NCBI RefSeq assembly: GCF_000478605.2
Contig: NZ_ASHX02000001.1
Location: forward strand, 434,001 to 498,000
DNA length: 64,000 bases
Reading direction: 5' to 3'
Origin: Streptomyces thermolilacinus SPC6
GTDB taxonomy: Bacteria; Actinomycetota; Actinomycetes; Streptomycetales; Streptomycetaceae
Part shown: positions 47,146 to 54,831 of the stretch, in pieces
How positions within the stretch are numbered: position 1 is the stretch's first letter
How the letters are laid out: each line of letters begins with the position of its first letter
Notes under the pieces: generated by a model
What the model was told of the DNA's origin: nothing
Seen by the model: the letters and a program-made list of their open reading frames with translations, nothing else
Database searches by the model: none
Translations under genes and position numbers: made by a program

Positions 47146-47179
47146 ATGTGTATGAATGCGGCCGATGTGTATGAATGCG
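47146..47179. repeat. Two direct copies of a 15-bp sequence upstream of the rhomboid gene
   Basis: ATGTGTATGAATGCG occurs at 47146-47160 and 47165-47179, a 19-bp period close to two helical turns, in the least GC-rich stretch of the area. This fits tandem binding of a regulator at the rhomboid promoter. Confidence 0.7.
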
Positions 47180-47340
47180 TCTGATTCGAGCGGACCTGAT
47201 CCGGCCGGCCGTTCCGCCGCCGGTTTCGGTCGTGCGACGGGCCCAGCGGATCGGCGGGCGCCCCGTACCGCCCATACCGCCCGAACCGTCCATGCCGCCC
47301 GTGCCGCCCGTGTCCCGGTGTGCGATGGGCGCACGCGTCG

Positions 47341-47532
47341 CTACGACTCCGCGTCCCAGCCGCCGCCCTCGATACCTCCCCGCCGGGCTTCTCCGCCGCC
47401 CTGCTCCGTCTCCTCGGCTCCGCGCTCGCGCCGCTCGTCCGGGCGGCCGCGCTCGCGCTCCTCCTCCGGGTGGACGTCCTTCTCACCCGTGACCCGTTCC
47501 AGCGGGGTCTCGTGGCCTTCCGTCCCGCTCAT
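47341..47532 (-). CDS. Small highly charged protein, unknown function
   Basis: A 63-residue ORF with ATG at 47532 and a good ribosome site (AGGAGCGGCC). It is hydrophilic and very rich in Glu, Arg and Gly (HPEEERERGRPDERRERGAE), probably disordered. Similar short charged ORFs are common in Streptomyces, but I do not recognise a family. It is divergent from the gluconokinase gene. Because the composition is simple, a non-coding origin cannot be excluded. Confidence 0.5.
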   Translation of the reverse strand: MSGTEGHETPLERVTGEKDVHPEEERERGRPDERRERGAEETEQGGGEARRGGIEGGGWDAES

Positions 47533-47547
47533 GGCCGCTCCTCTCTT

Positions 47548-47601
47548 CGTGCCGTTCGTGCCGTACGTGCCGTTCGTGCCGTACGTGCCGTTCGTGCCGT
47601 A
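47548..47601. repeat. Three perfect tandem copies of an 18-bp unit
   Basis: CGTGCCGTTCGTGCCGTA is repeated exactly three times (each unit is itself two near-identical 9-mers). It lies between the small charged ORF and gluconokinase genes. Related 9-bp CCGCCCGTA-like units occur at 47262-47315. Confidence 0.9.
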
Positions 47602-47707
47602 CTCCCGCCGGGTGACCCGGTCGGGGCGGCTCAATCCCGTCGCGTACGAGGCGTTCCCCGCGGGTACTCGGGCGCGGCCAGGACATGGACACGGAGCTGG
47701 GAGGGAC

Positions 47708-48220
47708 ATGCCGGATCGCGCGTTTCCGCTGGTCGTCGTGGTGGGAGTGTCCGGCTCCGGCAAGTCCACCATCGGCCGGGCCCTGGCCGAGCGGCTGGGC
47801 GTGCCGTACGAGGAGGGGGACGACCTCCACCCGCCGGACAACATCGCCAAGATGGAGGCGGGCGCGCCCCTGACCGATGAGGACCGGGCGCCGTGGCTGG
47901 AGCGCGTCGCCGCGTGGCTCGGCGCGCACGTCGAGCACGGCGGGGTGATCACCTGCTCGGCTCTCAAGCGGAGGTACCGGGACCGGCTGACCGTCGTGTC
48001 ACCGCAGGTCTTCTTCGTCCATCTGCACGGTCCGGCCGAGCTGATCGCCGAGCGCATCGCCGCCCGGCGCGGCCACTTCATGCCGGCGAGCCTGCTGCGC
48101 TCGCAGTTCGCCGCCCTGGAGCCGCTGGGCCCGGAGGAACCGGGCGCCGTCGTGTCGGTCGAGGGCACCCAGGAGGAGACGACCGTGCTGGCGCTCGCCG
48201 CCGTGAGGGCTGCGTCGTGA
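47708..48220 (+). CDS. gntK: Gluconokinase
   Basis: The protein has 170 residues. The P-loop is VVVGVSGSGKSTIGRALAE, followed by EGDDLHPPDNIAKMEAGAPL and CSALKRRYRDRL, all diagnostic of the GntK/IdnK thermoresistant gluconokinase type. It phosphorylates D-gluconate to 6-phosphogluconate for the pentose phosphate pathway. ATG at 47708 after GGGAGGGAC. A glucose-dehydrogenase-like gene lies 1 kb downstream, which could provide gluconate. Confidence 0.93.
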   Translation: MPDRAFPLVVVVGVSGSGKSTIGRALAERLGVPYEEGDDLHPPDNIAKMEAGAPLTDEDRAPWLERVAAWLGAHVEHGGVITCSALKRRYRDRLTVVSPQVFFVHLHGPAELIAERIAARRGHFMPASLLRSQFAALEPLGPEEPGAVVSVEGTQEETTVLALAAVRAAS

Positions 48221-48451
48221 GGGCTGGGTCGCGAGGCGCCATCGTGAGGGCGGCAGCGTGAGCGGCGCCGGAACCGCCTGGCGCGGGAGGAGCGGGCCAA
48301 GTGGGGCCGCCGGGCCGCGTACGGCAGGCCGGCCGCAGATGTCGTCGCACGTGCCCGGCCAGTCGGGTGCGCCGGGTGCGCCGCGTACGGCCGGTGCGCC
48401 GGGTGGACCACGCCGGGCATCGGCGCGGAGCCGTCGGGGTACCTGGCTGCC

Positions 48452-48868
48452 ATGATCGTGTCGGTGGAACTCCTGCCCGAATCGACGCTCCGCGACGCCA
48501 TCGGGGTCCTGGTCCGCCTCGTGGAGGCCGCCGGAGCGCTGATCATCTTCCTGGGCGCCGCCTGGGCGTTCGTCCAGTTCGTCAAGGCGGGCCTGCGGGG
48601 CCGCGACAGGGTGGCCGGTTTCAACCGCATCCGGCTGAGCCTGGGGCGTTTCCTGGTGCTGGGCCTGGAGTTCCAGCTCGCCGGGGACGTGCTGCGCACG
48701 GCGGTCGCGCCGAGCTTCACCGAGATCGGGCAGCTGGCGGCGATCGCGGCCATCCGTACCGCGCTCAACTACTTTCTCGGCCGCGAGATCGCGCAGGAGC
48801 GCGCGGAGATCGCGCGCGGCGAGGAGGCCGCCCCGCTGGAGCGGCCCGCGCAGGGGACGCCGTCGTGA
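48452..48868 (+). CDS. DUF1622 membrane protein
   Basis: The protein has 138 residues with three hydrophobic segments and the DUF1622 motifs VRLVEAAGALIIFLGAAWAF and RIRLSLGRFLVLGLEFQLAG. Function unknown; a plasma-membrane protein. ATG at 48452. Its stop overlaps the next gene's GTG by 4 bp. Confidence 0.85.
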   Translation: MIVSVELLPESTLRDAIGVLVRLVEAAGALIIFLGAAWAFVQFVKAGLRGRDRVAGFNRIRLSLGRFLVLGLEFQLAGDVLRTAVAPSFTEIGQLAAIAAIRTALNYFLGREIAQERAEIARGEEAAPLERPAQGTPS

Positions 48869-49113
48869 ACGCCTGGCTCCAGGCCGCCGCCGTGCTGCTC
48901 ACCGGCGCGGGACTCGTCTCCGCCGCGGCCGCCTACCGGATCACCCGTGAGGCCCGCCGCGCGCTGGGCGTGCTGCTCGACTTCCTGACCGCCGCCGGTC
49001 TGCTGCGGCTGGCCGGGGACCCGGCGTGGGACGGCATCCTGACGGCCGCCGCGGTGATCGCGCTGCGCAGGCTGATCGGATCGGGCCTGGCGCTGTCCCG
49101 GGCCGCGCCGTGA
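48865..49113 (+). CDS. Small membrane protein coupled to DUF1622
   Basis: The protein has 82 residues with an N-terminal hydrophobic span (LQAAAVLLTGAGLVSAAAAY) and a second one near the middle. Its GTG overlaps the DUF1622 stop (GTGA), so the two are translated together and may form one membrane complex. Family not recognised beyond its frequent place next to DUF1622. Confidence 0.7.
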   Translation: MNAWLQAAAVLLTGAGLVSAAAAYRITREARRALGVLLDFLTAAGLLRLAGDPAWDGILTAAAVIALRRLIGSGLALSRAAP

Positions 49114-49243
49114 GGTGCGCGGTGGTCTCCCGTGAGCGGCGCGGGCCCCGCCTCCGTACCGTGGGTGACGCCGCTCTCGTACGCGGTGGAAACCGGCCGC
49201 CACCGCAGTTCCCCACCCCTTGATGTGGAACGGAGTGATGCCC

Positions 49244-50299
49244 ATGCGCGCGCTGACCGTCCGGCCAGGACCGAACGCCTCGATGAAGGTGCGGGAGCTG
49301 CCGCACCCCTCCCCCGGCCCCGGCGAACTGCTGGTGCGGGGCCTGGCGCTGGGGGTGTGCGGCACGGACCGGGAGATCGCCGACGGCCAGTACGGCACCG
49401 CGCCCGCCGGGCGCGACTGGATGGTGGCCGGGCACGAGTCGCTGGGCCGGGTGGAGCAGGCGCCGCCCGGGAGCGGCTTCTCGCCGGGCGACCTGGTGGT
49501 CGGCGTGGTCCGGCGCCCCGACCCGGAGCCGTGCGGGGCCTGCGCGCGCGGCCACTTCGACATGTGCCGCAACGGCCGCTACCGGGAGCGCGGCATCAAG
49601 GAGCTCGACGGGTACGGCGCCGAGTACTGGACCGTGGAGAGCGACTACGCCGTCACGCTCGATCGGCGCCTGGAGCGGGTGGGGACGCTGCTGGAGCCCA
49701 CGTCCGTCGTGGCCAAGGCGTGGCGGCAGGTGGACCTGGTGGGCGCCCGCTCGTGGTTCGAGCCCCGGCGCGCCCTGGTGACCGGGGCGGGGCCGATCGG
49801 TCTGCTCGCCGCGCTGACCGGGGTGCAGCGGGGCCTGGAGACGCACGTCCTGGACCGCGTGGACCGGGGCCCGAAGCCCGCGCTCGTACGGGAGCTCGGC
49901 GCGACGTACCACAGCGGTGACGTGGCGGACGTGCTGGACACGGTGCGGCCCGACGTGGTGATCGAGGCGACCGGCGCGGCGCGGGTCGTGTTCGCGGCGA
50001 TGTCGGGCACCACCCCGTACGGCGTCCTGTGCCTGACCGGCGTGTCCTCCGCCGGTCGGCACATCACGGTGGACGCCGGGATGGTCAACCGGGACCTGGT
50101 GCTGGAGAACGACGTGGTGGTCGGCTCGGTGAACGCCAACCTCGACCACTACCGGGAGGCCGCCGACGTCCTGGCGCGGGCCGACGGGACCTGGCTGGAC
50201 GGCCTGGTCACCCGGCGGGTGCCGCTGGAGCGTTTCCGCGAGGCGTTCGCGGCGCGCGAGGACGACGTGAAGGTGGTCATCGCCCTGGACGGGGAGTGA
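49244..50299 (+). CDS. Zinc-type dehydrogenase, glucose 1-dehydrogenase-like
   Basis: The protein has 351 residues of the medium-chain dehydrogenase family. GVCGTDREI (catalytic Cys), GHESLGRV (His/Glu) and the structural-zinc loop EPCGACARGHFDMCRNGRY are present. VTGAGPIGLLAAL is the NAD(P) Rossmann motif. The set matches the archaeal-type glucose dehydrogenase group (Glc_dehyd). ATG at 49244 is chosen for spacing to GGAG; ATG at 49238 is possible. With gluconokinase nearby it could make gluconate from glucose. The exact sugar is unknown. Confidence 0.8.
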   Translation: MRALTVRPGPNASMKVRELPHPSPGPGELLVRGLALGVCGTDREIADGQYGTAPAGRDWMVAGHESLGRVEQAPPGSGFSPGDLVVGVVRRPDPEPCGACARGHFDMCRNGRYRERGIKELDGYGAEYWTVESDYAVTLDRRLERVGTLLEPTSVVAKAWRQVDLVGARSWFEPRRALVTGAGPIGLLAALTGVQRGLETHVLDRVDRGPKPALVRELGATYHSGDVADVLDTVRPDVVIEATGAARVVFAAMSGTTPYGVLCLTGVSSAGRHITVDAGMVNRDLVLENDVVVGSVNANLDHYREAADVLARADGTWLDGLVTRRVPLERFREAFAAREDDVKVVIALDGE

Positions 50300-50515
50300 G
50301 GCAACCGGGCGGAGTCGGTCGGCCGTGCCCGCCGGGGTCCTCGGCGCGCCGTGCGGGGCGGAGCCGGGTGTCTCGGGCGTGGAACCGGGTGTCGTCGGCG
50401 CGGAGCCGGGCCCCTCGGGCCCAAGCCGGCTTCGTGACGCGCTGCCGGGCCTCTTCGGCGCGGAGCCGGGTGCTACGCGCGCTGCTGCCGGGGGCTGCGG
50501 CCCGGTACCAGGTGC
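50300..50515. repeat. Low-complexity intergenic segment with degenerate GGCGCGGAGCCGGG units
   Basis: Units of the type CGGAGCCGGGTGTC recur at about 50356, 50397 and 50460. No coding character is seen on either strand. Confidence 0.5.
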
Positions 50516-51058
50516 CTACTCCCCCGCCGCCGCGAGATCGTCGTAGACGAGGAGCCCGTCGTCCCGGAGCCGTGCGCCCGGCGTGGGCGAGTGGGGCGTC
50601 AGCCGCCCGTCGTGCATCAGATGGGCCGTCGGCGTGGCCCGCGCGAGGACGGCGAAGTCGGCGATGAGCCGCCGGTGGCAGCGCCACCACACCGCCTCGC
50701 CGCACATCACCGCCGTACGGCCCGCCTCCGTCGCGCCGGTCAGCCGGTCCATGGCGGCGACGAACCCGGGTGTGCGGGTGTGGGCGGCGTAGCCCCGGAA
50801 GGACGTGTTGCGCCAGACGACGTCCGGGCTGTCGGCGGGCGGCTTGCGGAACCCTCCGAGGTCCTGCTCCCACCGGTACGCGATGCCGCTGTCCGGCAGC
50901 CACTCGGCGAGCCGGGCGCGGGACACGTCCGGGTCGCGGCGGCTGCCCGGCGCGGTGCGCACGTCCACCAGGGTGCCTACGTCCGCGCCCCTCAGCAGTT
51001 CCACGATGCGCTGGCGCGGGGCCGTGCCGTGCCCGAACGTGATCAGCCTGGGCTCCAT
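50516..51058 (-). CDS. DUF488 domain protein
   Basis: The protein has 180 residues with the DUF488 signature LITFGHGTAPRQRIVELL, LVDVRTAPGSRRDPDVSRAR, YRWEQDLGGFR and CGEAVWWRCHRRLIADF. The conserved Cys-His region suggests a metal- or thiol-dependent activity, but the function of this family is not established. ATG at 51058. It stands alone. Confidence 0.88.
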   Translation of the reverse strand: MEPRLITFGHGTAPRQRIVELLRGADVGTLVDVRTAPGSRRDPDVSRARLAEWLPDSGIAYRWEQDLGGFRKPPADSPDVVWRNTSFRGYAAHTRTPGFVAAMDRLTGATEAGRTAVMCGEAVWWRCHRRLIADFAVLARATPTAHLMHDGRLTPHSPTPGARLRDDGLLVYDDLAAAGE

Positions 51059-51136
51059 CCCTCCAGCGTGGCGGGCCCGGCCGGGGCGCGCAGCCGCAGC
51101 GCGGCGGGAGGTGTGCGGGCGGGCGCTTCGTGGCAC

Positions 51137-52321
51137 ATGCACCGGATGGCGAAACCCTGGCACCACCTCCCCGAAGCCCTGCGCGCCGAGGCACTGTCGA
51201 CGGCGGGCGCCGTACGGCGGGCCTGCGCGGGCCCCGGGCGCGAGCGCGACCTGGCCGTCCAGTCGCTCAAGGCCGCGCTGGCGGCCCTGGTCGCGTGGAT
51301 CATCGCGAGCCAGGTGCTGCGGGCGCCGATGCCGTTCATCGCCCCGTGGGTGGCGGTCGCGCTGGTACGGACGACGGTGTACCGGTCGATGACGGAAAGC
51401 CTGGAGCAGTTCGGCGCGATCGCCCTGGGCACGACCCTCGCGACCCTCACGGGCATGGCCGTGGGCGATCCGACGCTCGCCATGGTGCTGGTCCTCCCCG
51501 TCACGCTGCTGGTCGGCAACTGGCGCAAGCTCGGTGACCAGGGGATCTACGGCGCCACGGCGGCCCTCTTCACGCTCACCACCGGCGACCCGAGCGTCGA
51601 CCAGGCCGTGGCGCGGCTGCTGGAGTCGCTGCTGGGCGCGGGGGTCGGGGTGGCCGTCAACATGCTGATCCTGCCCCCGGTGTACCTGCGCGACAGCCAC
51701 AACGCGCTGCGCACCGCCGCCGACGCTGCGTCGGAGTGCCTGGCCGGCATCGCCCGGGGGCTGGGCGGCGCCTGGGACCACGGGGACGCCCGCGAGTGGG
51801 ACCGGCGGGCGCGGCGGGTCACCGAGCTGGTGGGCGAGGCGCGGGAGGCGCTGGCCTGGACCGAGGAGAGCGCCCGGCTCAACCCGGCCGCGCCCCGCCG
51901 CGCCCGGCTGCTGCGCCGGAGCGGGACGTACGCCCACACGGTGTACGTCCTCGAGGAGCTCGCCCGCTACACGCGCGACCTGGCGCACACCCTCCTGGAG
52001 GCCGCCGACGACAGCACCGCCAGGCCGCGCCCGGAGGAGGACGTGGCGGCCCGGTACGCGCGGCTGCTGGAGCGCGTGGCCGCCGCCGTGGAGGCGTTCG
52101 GGCACGTCGTCACGGAGGACTCGCGGGAGGCGCGGGCGCGGCTTCGGCGGGCCGTCGCGGAGGCGGAGGCCGCGCACGGGGACCTGCGGCGGCTCCTGGG
52201 GGGGCGGGGTGTCGACGACCCTGAGTGGATGGGGCTGTACGGCTCGCTCCTCGTGGACGCCCACCGGGCCGTGCAGCGGCTGCTGGAGGAACCGCCGCAC
52301 GACGAGGAGGACCGGGGCTAA
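51137..52321 (+). CDS. FUSC-family membrane protein (aromatic-acid exporter-like)
   Basis: The protein has 394 residues. The N-terminal half has about five hydrophobic spans (AALAALVAWIIASQVLRAPM; VALVRTTVYRSMTESLEQFG), the known FUSC/ArAE core; the C-terminal half is a long cytoplasmic helical region. Such proteins are linked to export of aromatic acids or to stress. Start ATG at 51137 or 51146; no clear ribosome site is seen. Its stop codon overlaps the opposite-strand stop of the FMN reductase gene. Confidence 0.82.
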   Translation: MHRMAKPWHHLPEALRAEALSTAGAVRRACAGPGRERDLAVQSLKAALAALVAWIIASQVLRAPMPFIAPWVAVALVRTTVYRSMTESLEQFGAIALGTTLATLTGMAVGDPTLAMVLVLPVTLLVGNWRKLGDQGIYGATAALFTLTTGDPSVDQAVARLLESLLGAGVGVAVNMLILPPVYLRDSHNALRTAADAASECLAGIARGLGGAWDHGDAREWDRRARRVTELVGEAREALAWTEESARLNPAAPRRARLLRRSGTYAHTVYVLEELARYTRDLAHTLLEAADDSTARPRPEEDVAARYARLLERVAAAVEAFGHVVTEDSREARARLRRAVAEAEAAHGDLRRLLGGRGVDDPEWMGLYGSLLVDAHRAVQRLLEEPPHDEEDRG

Positions 52322-52983
52322 CGGGTCTCCGCCTGGATGCGGTCGAACGCCGGGTCGGGGCGTTCGCCGAGGTACTCGACCCAGGCCTTCTTGACGCACG
52401 GGTAGTGCGTGGCGGCCTCGACCAGGTTCATGAAGTTGACGATGTTCGCCTCGAAGCGCTCCCGGAGGGTCTCGTCGGCGATCCGGCCGTCCTCGCCGAG
52501 CTGGGTGTGGGCGGCGGCCAGGGAGAACATGTCGGGGTAGACGCGGGCGCCGAGGTGTTCCAGCGGGACGCGCAGGGCCCACAGGCCGCGGTTGCCGCCG
52601 ACCATCGACGGCGAGGCCGACAGGAGGAGCACCTGGAGTTCGTTGAAGGGCTGCGGGCGGAAGCGGGACGCCCAGTCGATGAGGTTCTTCACGACGCCGG
52701 GCACCGAGGCGTTGTACTCGGGCGACGCGATGACCAGGGCGTCCACGTCGTTGAGCCGTTCCCGGAACCGCTCGGCGCCGGGCGGGATGCCGTCGCTGCG
52801 CTCGGCGTCGCCGTCGTAGTCGGGCACTTCGAAATCCCTGATGGTGGCGAACGCGGCGGACGCGCCGTTGGCCTCGACGGCGTCCACGGCCAGCCGGGCG
52901 AGCTTCGTGTTGAACGAGTCGGCCCGCCGGGAGCCGGTCATGACGAGGAACGACAGCGGGCGGCGGTCGGTCGTGCTGCTCAT
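52318..52983 (-). CDS. NADPH-dependent FMN reductase
   Basis: The protein has 221 residues with a flavodoxin-like fold. The FMN phosphate loop is VMTGSRRADSFNTKL and the family motif ASPEYNASVPGVVKNLIDWA is intact. It reduces FMN or quinones with NAD(P)H in the cytoplasm. ATG at 52983. Its TAG shares bases with the TAA of the convergent FUSC gene (CTAA at 52318-52321), so there is no intergenic terminator. Confidence 0.9.
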   Translation of the reverse strand: MSSTTDRRPLSFLVMTGSRRADSFNTKLARLAVDAVEANGASAAFATIRDFEVPDYDGDAERSDGIPPGAERFRERLNDVDALVIASPEYNASVPGVVKNLIDWASRFRPQPFNELQVLLLSASPSMVGGNRGLWALRVPLEHLGARVYPDMFSLAAAHTQLGEDGRIADETLRERFEANIVNFMNLVEAATHYPCVKKAWVEYLGERPDPAFDRIQAETR

Positions 52984-53030
52984 GTGGGGCTGGGCCTTTC
53001 GTCGGTCGTGGGCGTAGCGGTGTGCCGGGG

Positions 53031-53483
53031 TCAGGGGGGACTGCTCGTCAGTACCCGCTCCAGGTCCCGCAGGTCCTTGCGGAGTGACGAGCGGACCTTC
53101 CACGCCATGAGCGGTGCGGCGAGCCGGTAGTGCGCGGCGGCGTCGCCCCGTACCCGGATGCGGGCGAGGGTGCCGCGCGGGTGGAGGTCGAACGTGTACG
53201 TGACGTGCATCGGCAGCGGCCCGGCCACCGACACCATGTCGAGCAGCCGGGAGGGCTCGTAAGCGGCGACGCGCAGGACGTAGTCGATCCGCTTGCCGAG
53301 GAAGTACGCCGTGCGCGTCACCTCGGCGCCGGGCCCGAAACCGCCCCGGTCCGCCGCGCGCGTGAGCCGCGCCTCGCGGATGCCCTGCGTCCACACGGCG
53401 TCGTGCCGCCAGTCCATCGCGTAGCCGGCCACCCGGTCGCGGGGCAGCGGGATCAGCCGCTCCGCCGTCACGTCGAGCGCCAT
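53031..53483 (-). CDS. SRPBCC (polyketide cyclase/START-like) protein
   Basis: The protein has 150 residues with the SRPBCC pattern: VTAERLIPLPRDRVAGYAMD at the start, GPGAEVTRTAYFLGKRIDYV in the middle and a long C-terminal helix (MAWKVRSSLRKDLRDLERVL). It likely binds a hydrophobic ligand. It lies 47 bp upstream of the FMN reductase gene on the same strand, so the two may be one operon. Confidence 0.82.
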   Translation of the reverse strand: MALDVTAERLIPLPRDRVAGYAMDWRHDAVWTQGIREARLTRAADRGGFGPGAEVTRTAYFLGKRIDYVLRVAAYEPSRLLDMVSVAGPLPMHVTYTFDLHPRGTLARIRVRGDAAAHYRLAAPLMAWKVRSSLRKDLRDLERVLTSSPP

Positions 53484-53724
53484 CCGGTCGTCCCTCCAGG
53501 CGTCGGGGCTGTCGGGGCACGGGGCGGCGGGACGCGTACCCGGCCGCCTGCCCGTACCACTGTGCGCGGCAGTGGGCGCCGCGCGCCGGGTGGCGCGTCC
53601 ATACGGGTCACGGGCGTTCCCCCTGCCCGCGCGCGTGGGGGGGCGCCACGGCGGTGCGCTACATTTTCGTCGCCTTGACCGCGATCACTCATGATCACCT
53701 TCTGCAACGGGGAGCCGGCTCACC

Positions 53725-54147
53725 ATGATCGACATCGTCAACGGACTCGGGCGGGCCGCCGCTTACGGCGGGCTCGGCCTGATCCTGCTGATCCTCGGGA
53801 TAGTCCTGATGGACGTGCTGACGCCCGGCAACCTCCGGCGGCTCATCTGGGAGCAGCGCAACCGCAACGGCGCCCTGCTGCTGAGCTCGGCGCTGCTCGG
53901 CATCGGCGGCATCGTCTTCACCTCCATCTGGTCCACGTACGACGACTTCGCCAAGGGCCTCGTGTCGACCGCCGTGTTCGGGCTGCTGGGCCTGGTGATG
54001 ATGGCGGTGGCGTTCCTCGTGGTGGACTGGATCACTCCGGGCCGTCTGGGTGCGCTGCTGGTCGAACCGGAGCCACACCCGGCGGTGTGGGTGACAGCCT
54101 CCTGCAACCTCGCGGTCTCCGCCATCGTGTCGGCGTCCATCGCCTGA
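53725..54147 (+). CDS. DUF350 membrane protein
   Basis: The protein has 140 residues with four hydrophobic spans, the DUF350 layout (GLGLILLILGIVLMDVLTPG; VFGLLGLVMMAVAFLVVDWI). Function unknown; such proteins often occur with a spermidine-synthase-like gene, which is absent here. ATG at 53725 behind GGGGAG. Confidence 0.85.
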   Translation: MIDIVNGLGRAAAYGGLGLILLILGIVLMDVLTPGNLRRLIWEQRNRNGALLLSSALLGIGGIVFTSIWSTYDDFAKGLVSTAVFGLLGLVMMAVAFLVVDWITPGRLGALLVEPEPHPAVWVTASCNLAVSAIVSASIA

Positions 54148-54203
54148 GCGTCCGGTCTCCGAACGCCTCGCCGCTGACCGTTCGCCCTCCGCGCGCCCGG
54201 CGC

Positions 54204-54255
54204 GAGTGTTCACCTCCGAGCGCCCGATCGCCGAGTGTTCACCTTCGAGCGCCCG
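54204..54255. repeat. Two 23-bp direct repeats, 29-bp period
   Basis: Copies at 54204-54226 and 54233-54255 (starting GAGTGTTCACCT, ending GAGCGCCCG) differ at one base. They lie in the gap between DUF350 and the WGR-associated gene. Confidence 0.8.
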
Positions 54256-54339
54256 CTCCCTGAACGCTCAGCCGTTGAACGCCCGGCCTGAGCCCCGGGC
54301 CGGGCCCGCCTCGGCCCGGCACCGAGCCTCGGCCCCCGG

Positions 54340-54831
54340 TCAGCCGGGGGCCGGTATCGGCTCGACCTCCAGATGGCGGCGGCGTCGCGGCCCCCGGTAC
54401 AGCAGCGCCTCCCAGCCGAGCCGCTCCAGCGCCCGCGCGCAGCGCGCGAGGGCGGTGTCCTCCTCCTGGGCGGCGCCGCTGCCCGGCGGGCCCACCCACT
54501 CCACCCGCACCTGCCCGGGCCGCTCGCCGGGGCCGGCCCGGTACCCGGTCCTGACCCTCCGGCCCTCGGCGTCCAGCGCGGACGGCGGGACACCGGCCGC
54601 CTCCAGCGCCAGGGCGACCGCCCTGACCGGCTGGTTGCGCTCCCAAGGGGCCGGTACGGCCCTGGGGTCGCCGCCCCCGGTGTTGGTGAGCCGCCGGATC
54701 TGGAGCAGACCCTCGTACGCGACCCGCACCTCGTTGGCGCGCCGCTCGGCCGCCGCCGGGTCCGCCTCCGGGCCGGGAAGCGGCGGCCCGTCCCCGGTGG
54801 CGGCTTCGAACGCGGCGCCCGCCCCGGTCAC
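54340..54831 (-). CDS. Hypothetical protein coupled to the WGR-propeller gene
   Basis: The protein has 163 residues, soluble and Ala/Arg/Pro-rich, with no family I recognise (ANEVRVAYEGLLQIRRLTNT; CARALERLGWEALLYRG). The GTG at 54831 overlaps the stop of the WGR gene (GTGA), so it is translated with it and may act in the same process. Confidence 0.75.
   Translation of the reverse strand: MTGAGAAFEAATGDGPPLPGPEADPAAAERRANEVRVAYEGLLQIRRLTNTGGGDPRAVPAPWERNQPVRAVALALEAAGVPPSALDAEGRRVRTGYRAGPGERPGQVRVEWVGPPGSGAAQEEDTALARCARALERLGWEALLYRGPRRRRHLEVEPIPAPG

Noticed and set aside
47175..47492. Plus-strand frame of about 105 codons rich in Pro/Arg
   Set aside because: It lies over repeats and opposite the small charged ORF, has no ribosome site of quality and no family.
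47341..48768. Minus-strand 475-codon frame covering gluconokinase
   Set aside because: Only its last 63 codons (47341-47532) have their own start and ribosome site; the rest is antisense to gntK.
53695..53715. GATCA..TGATC palindrome considered as an operator upstream of DUF350
   Set aside because: Arms of only 5 bp; too short to separate from chance.
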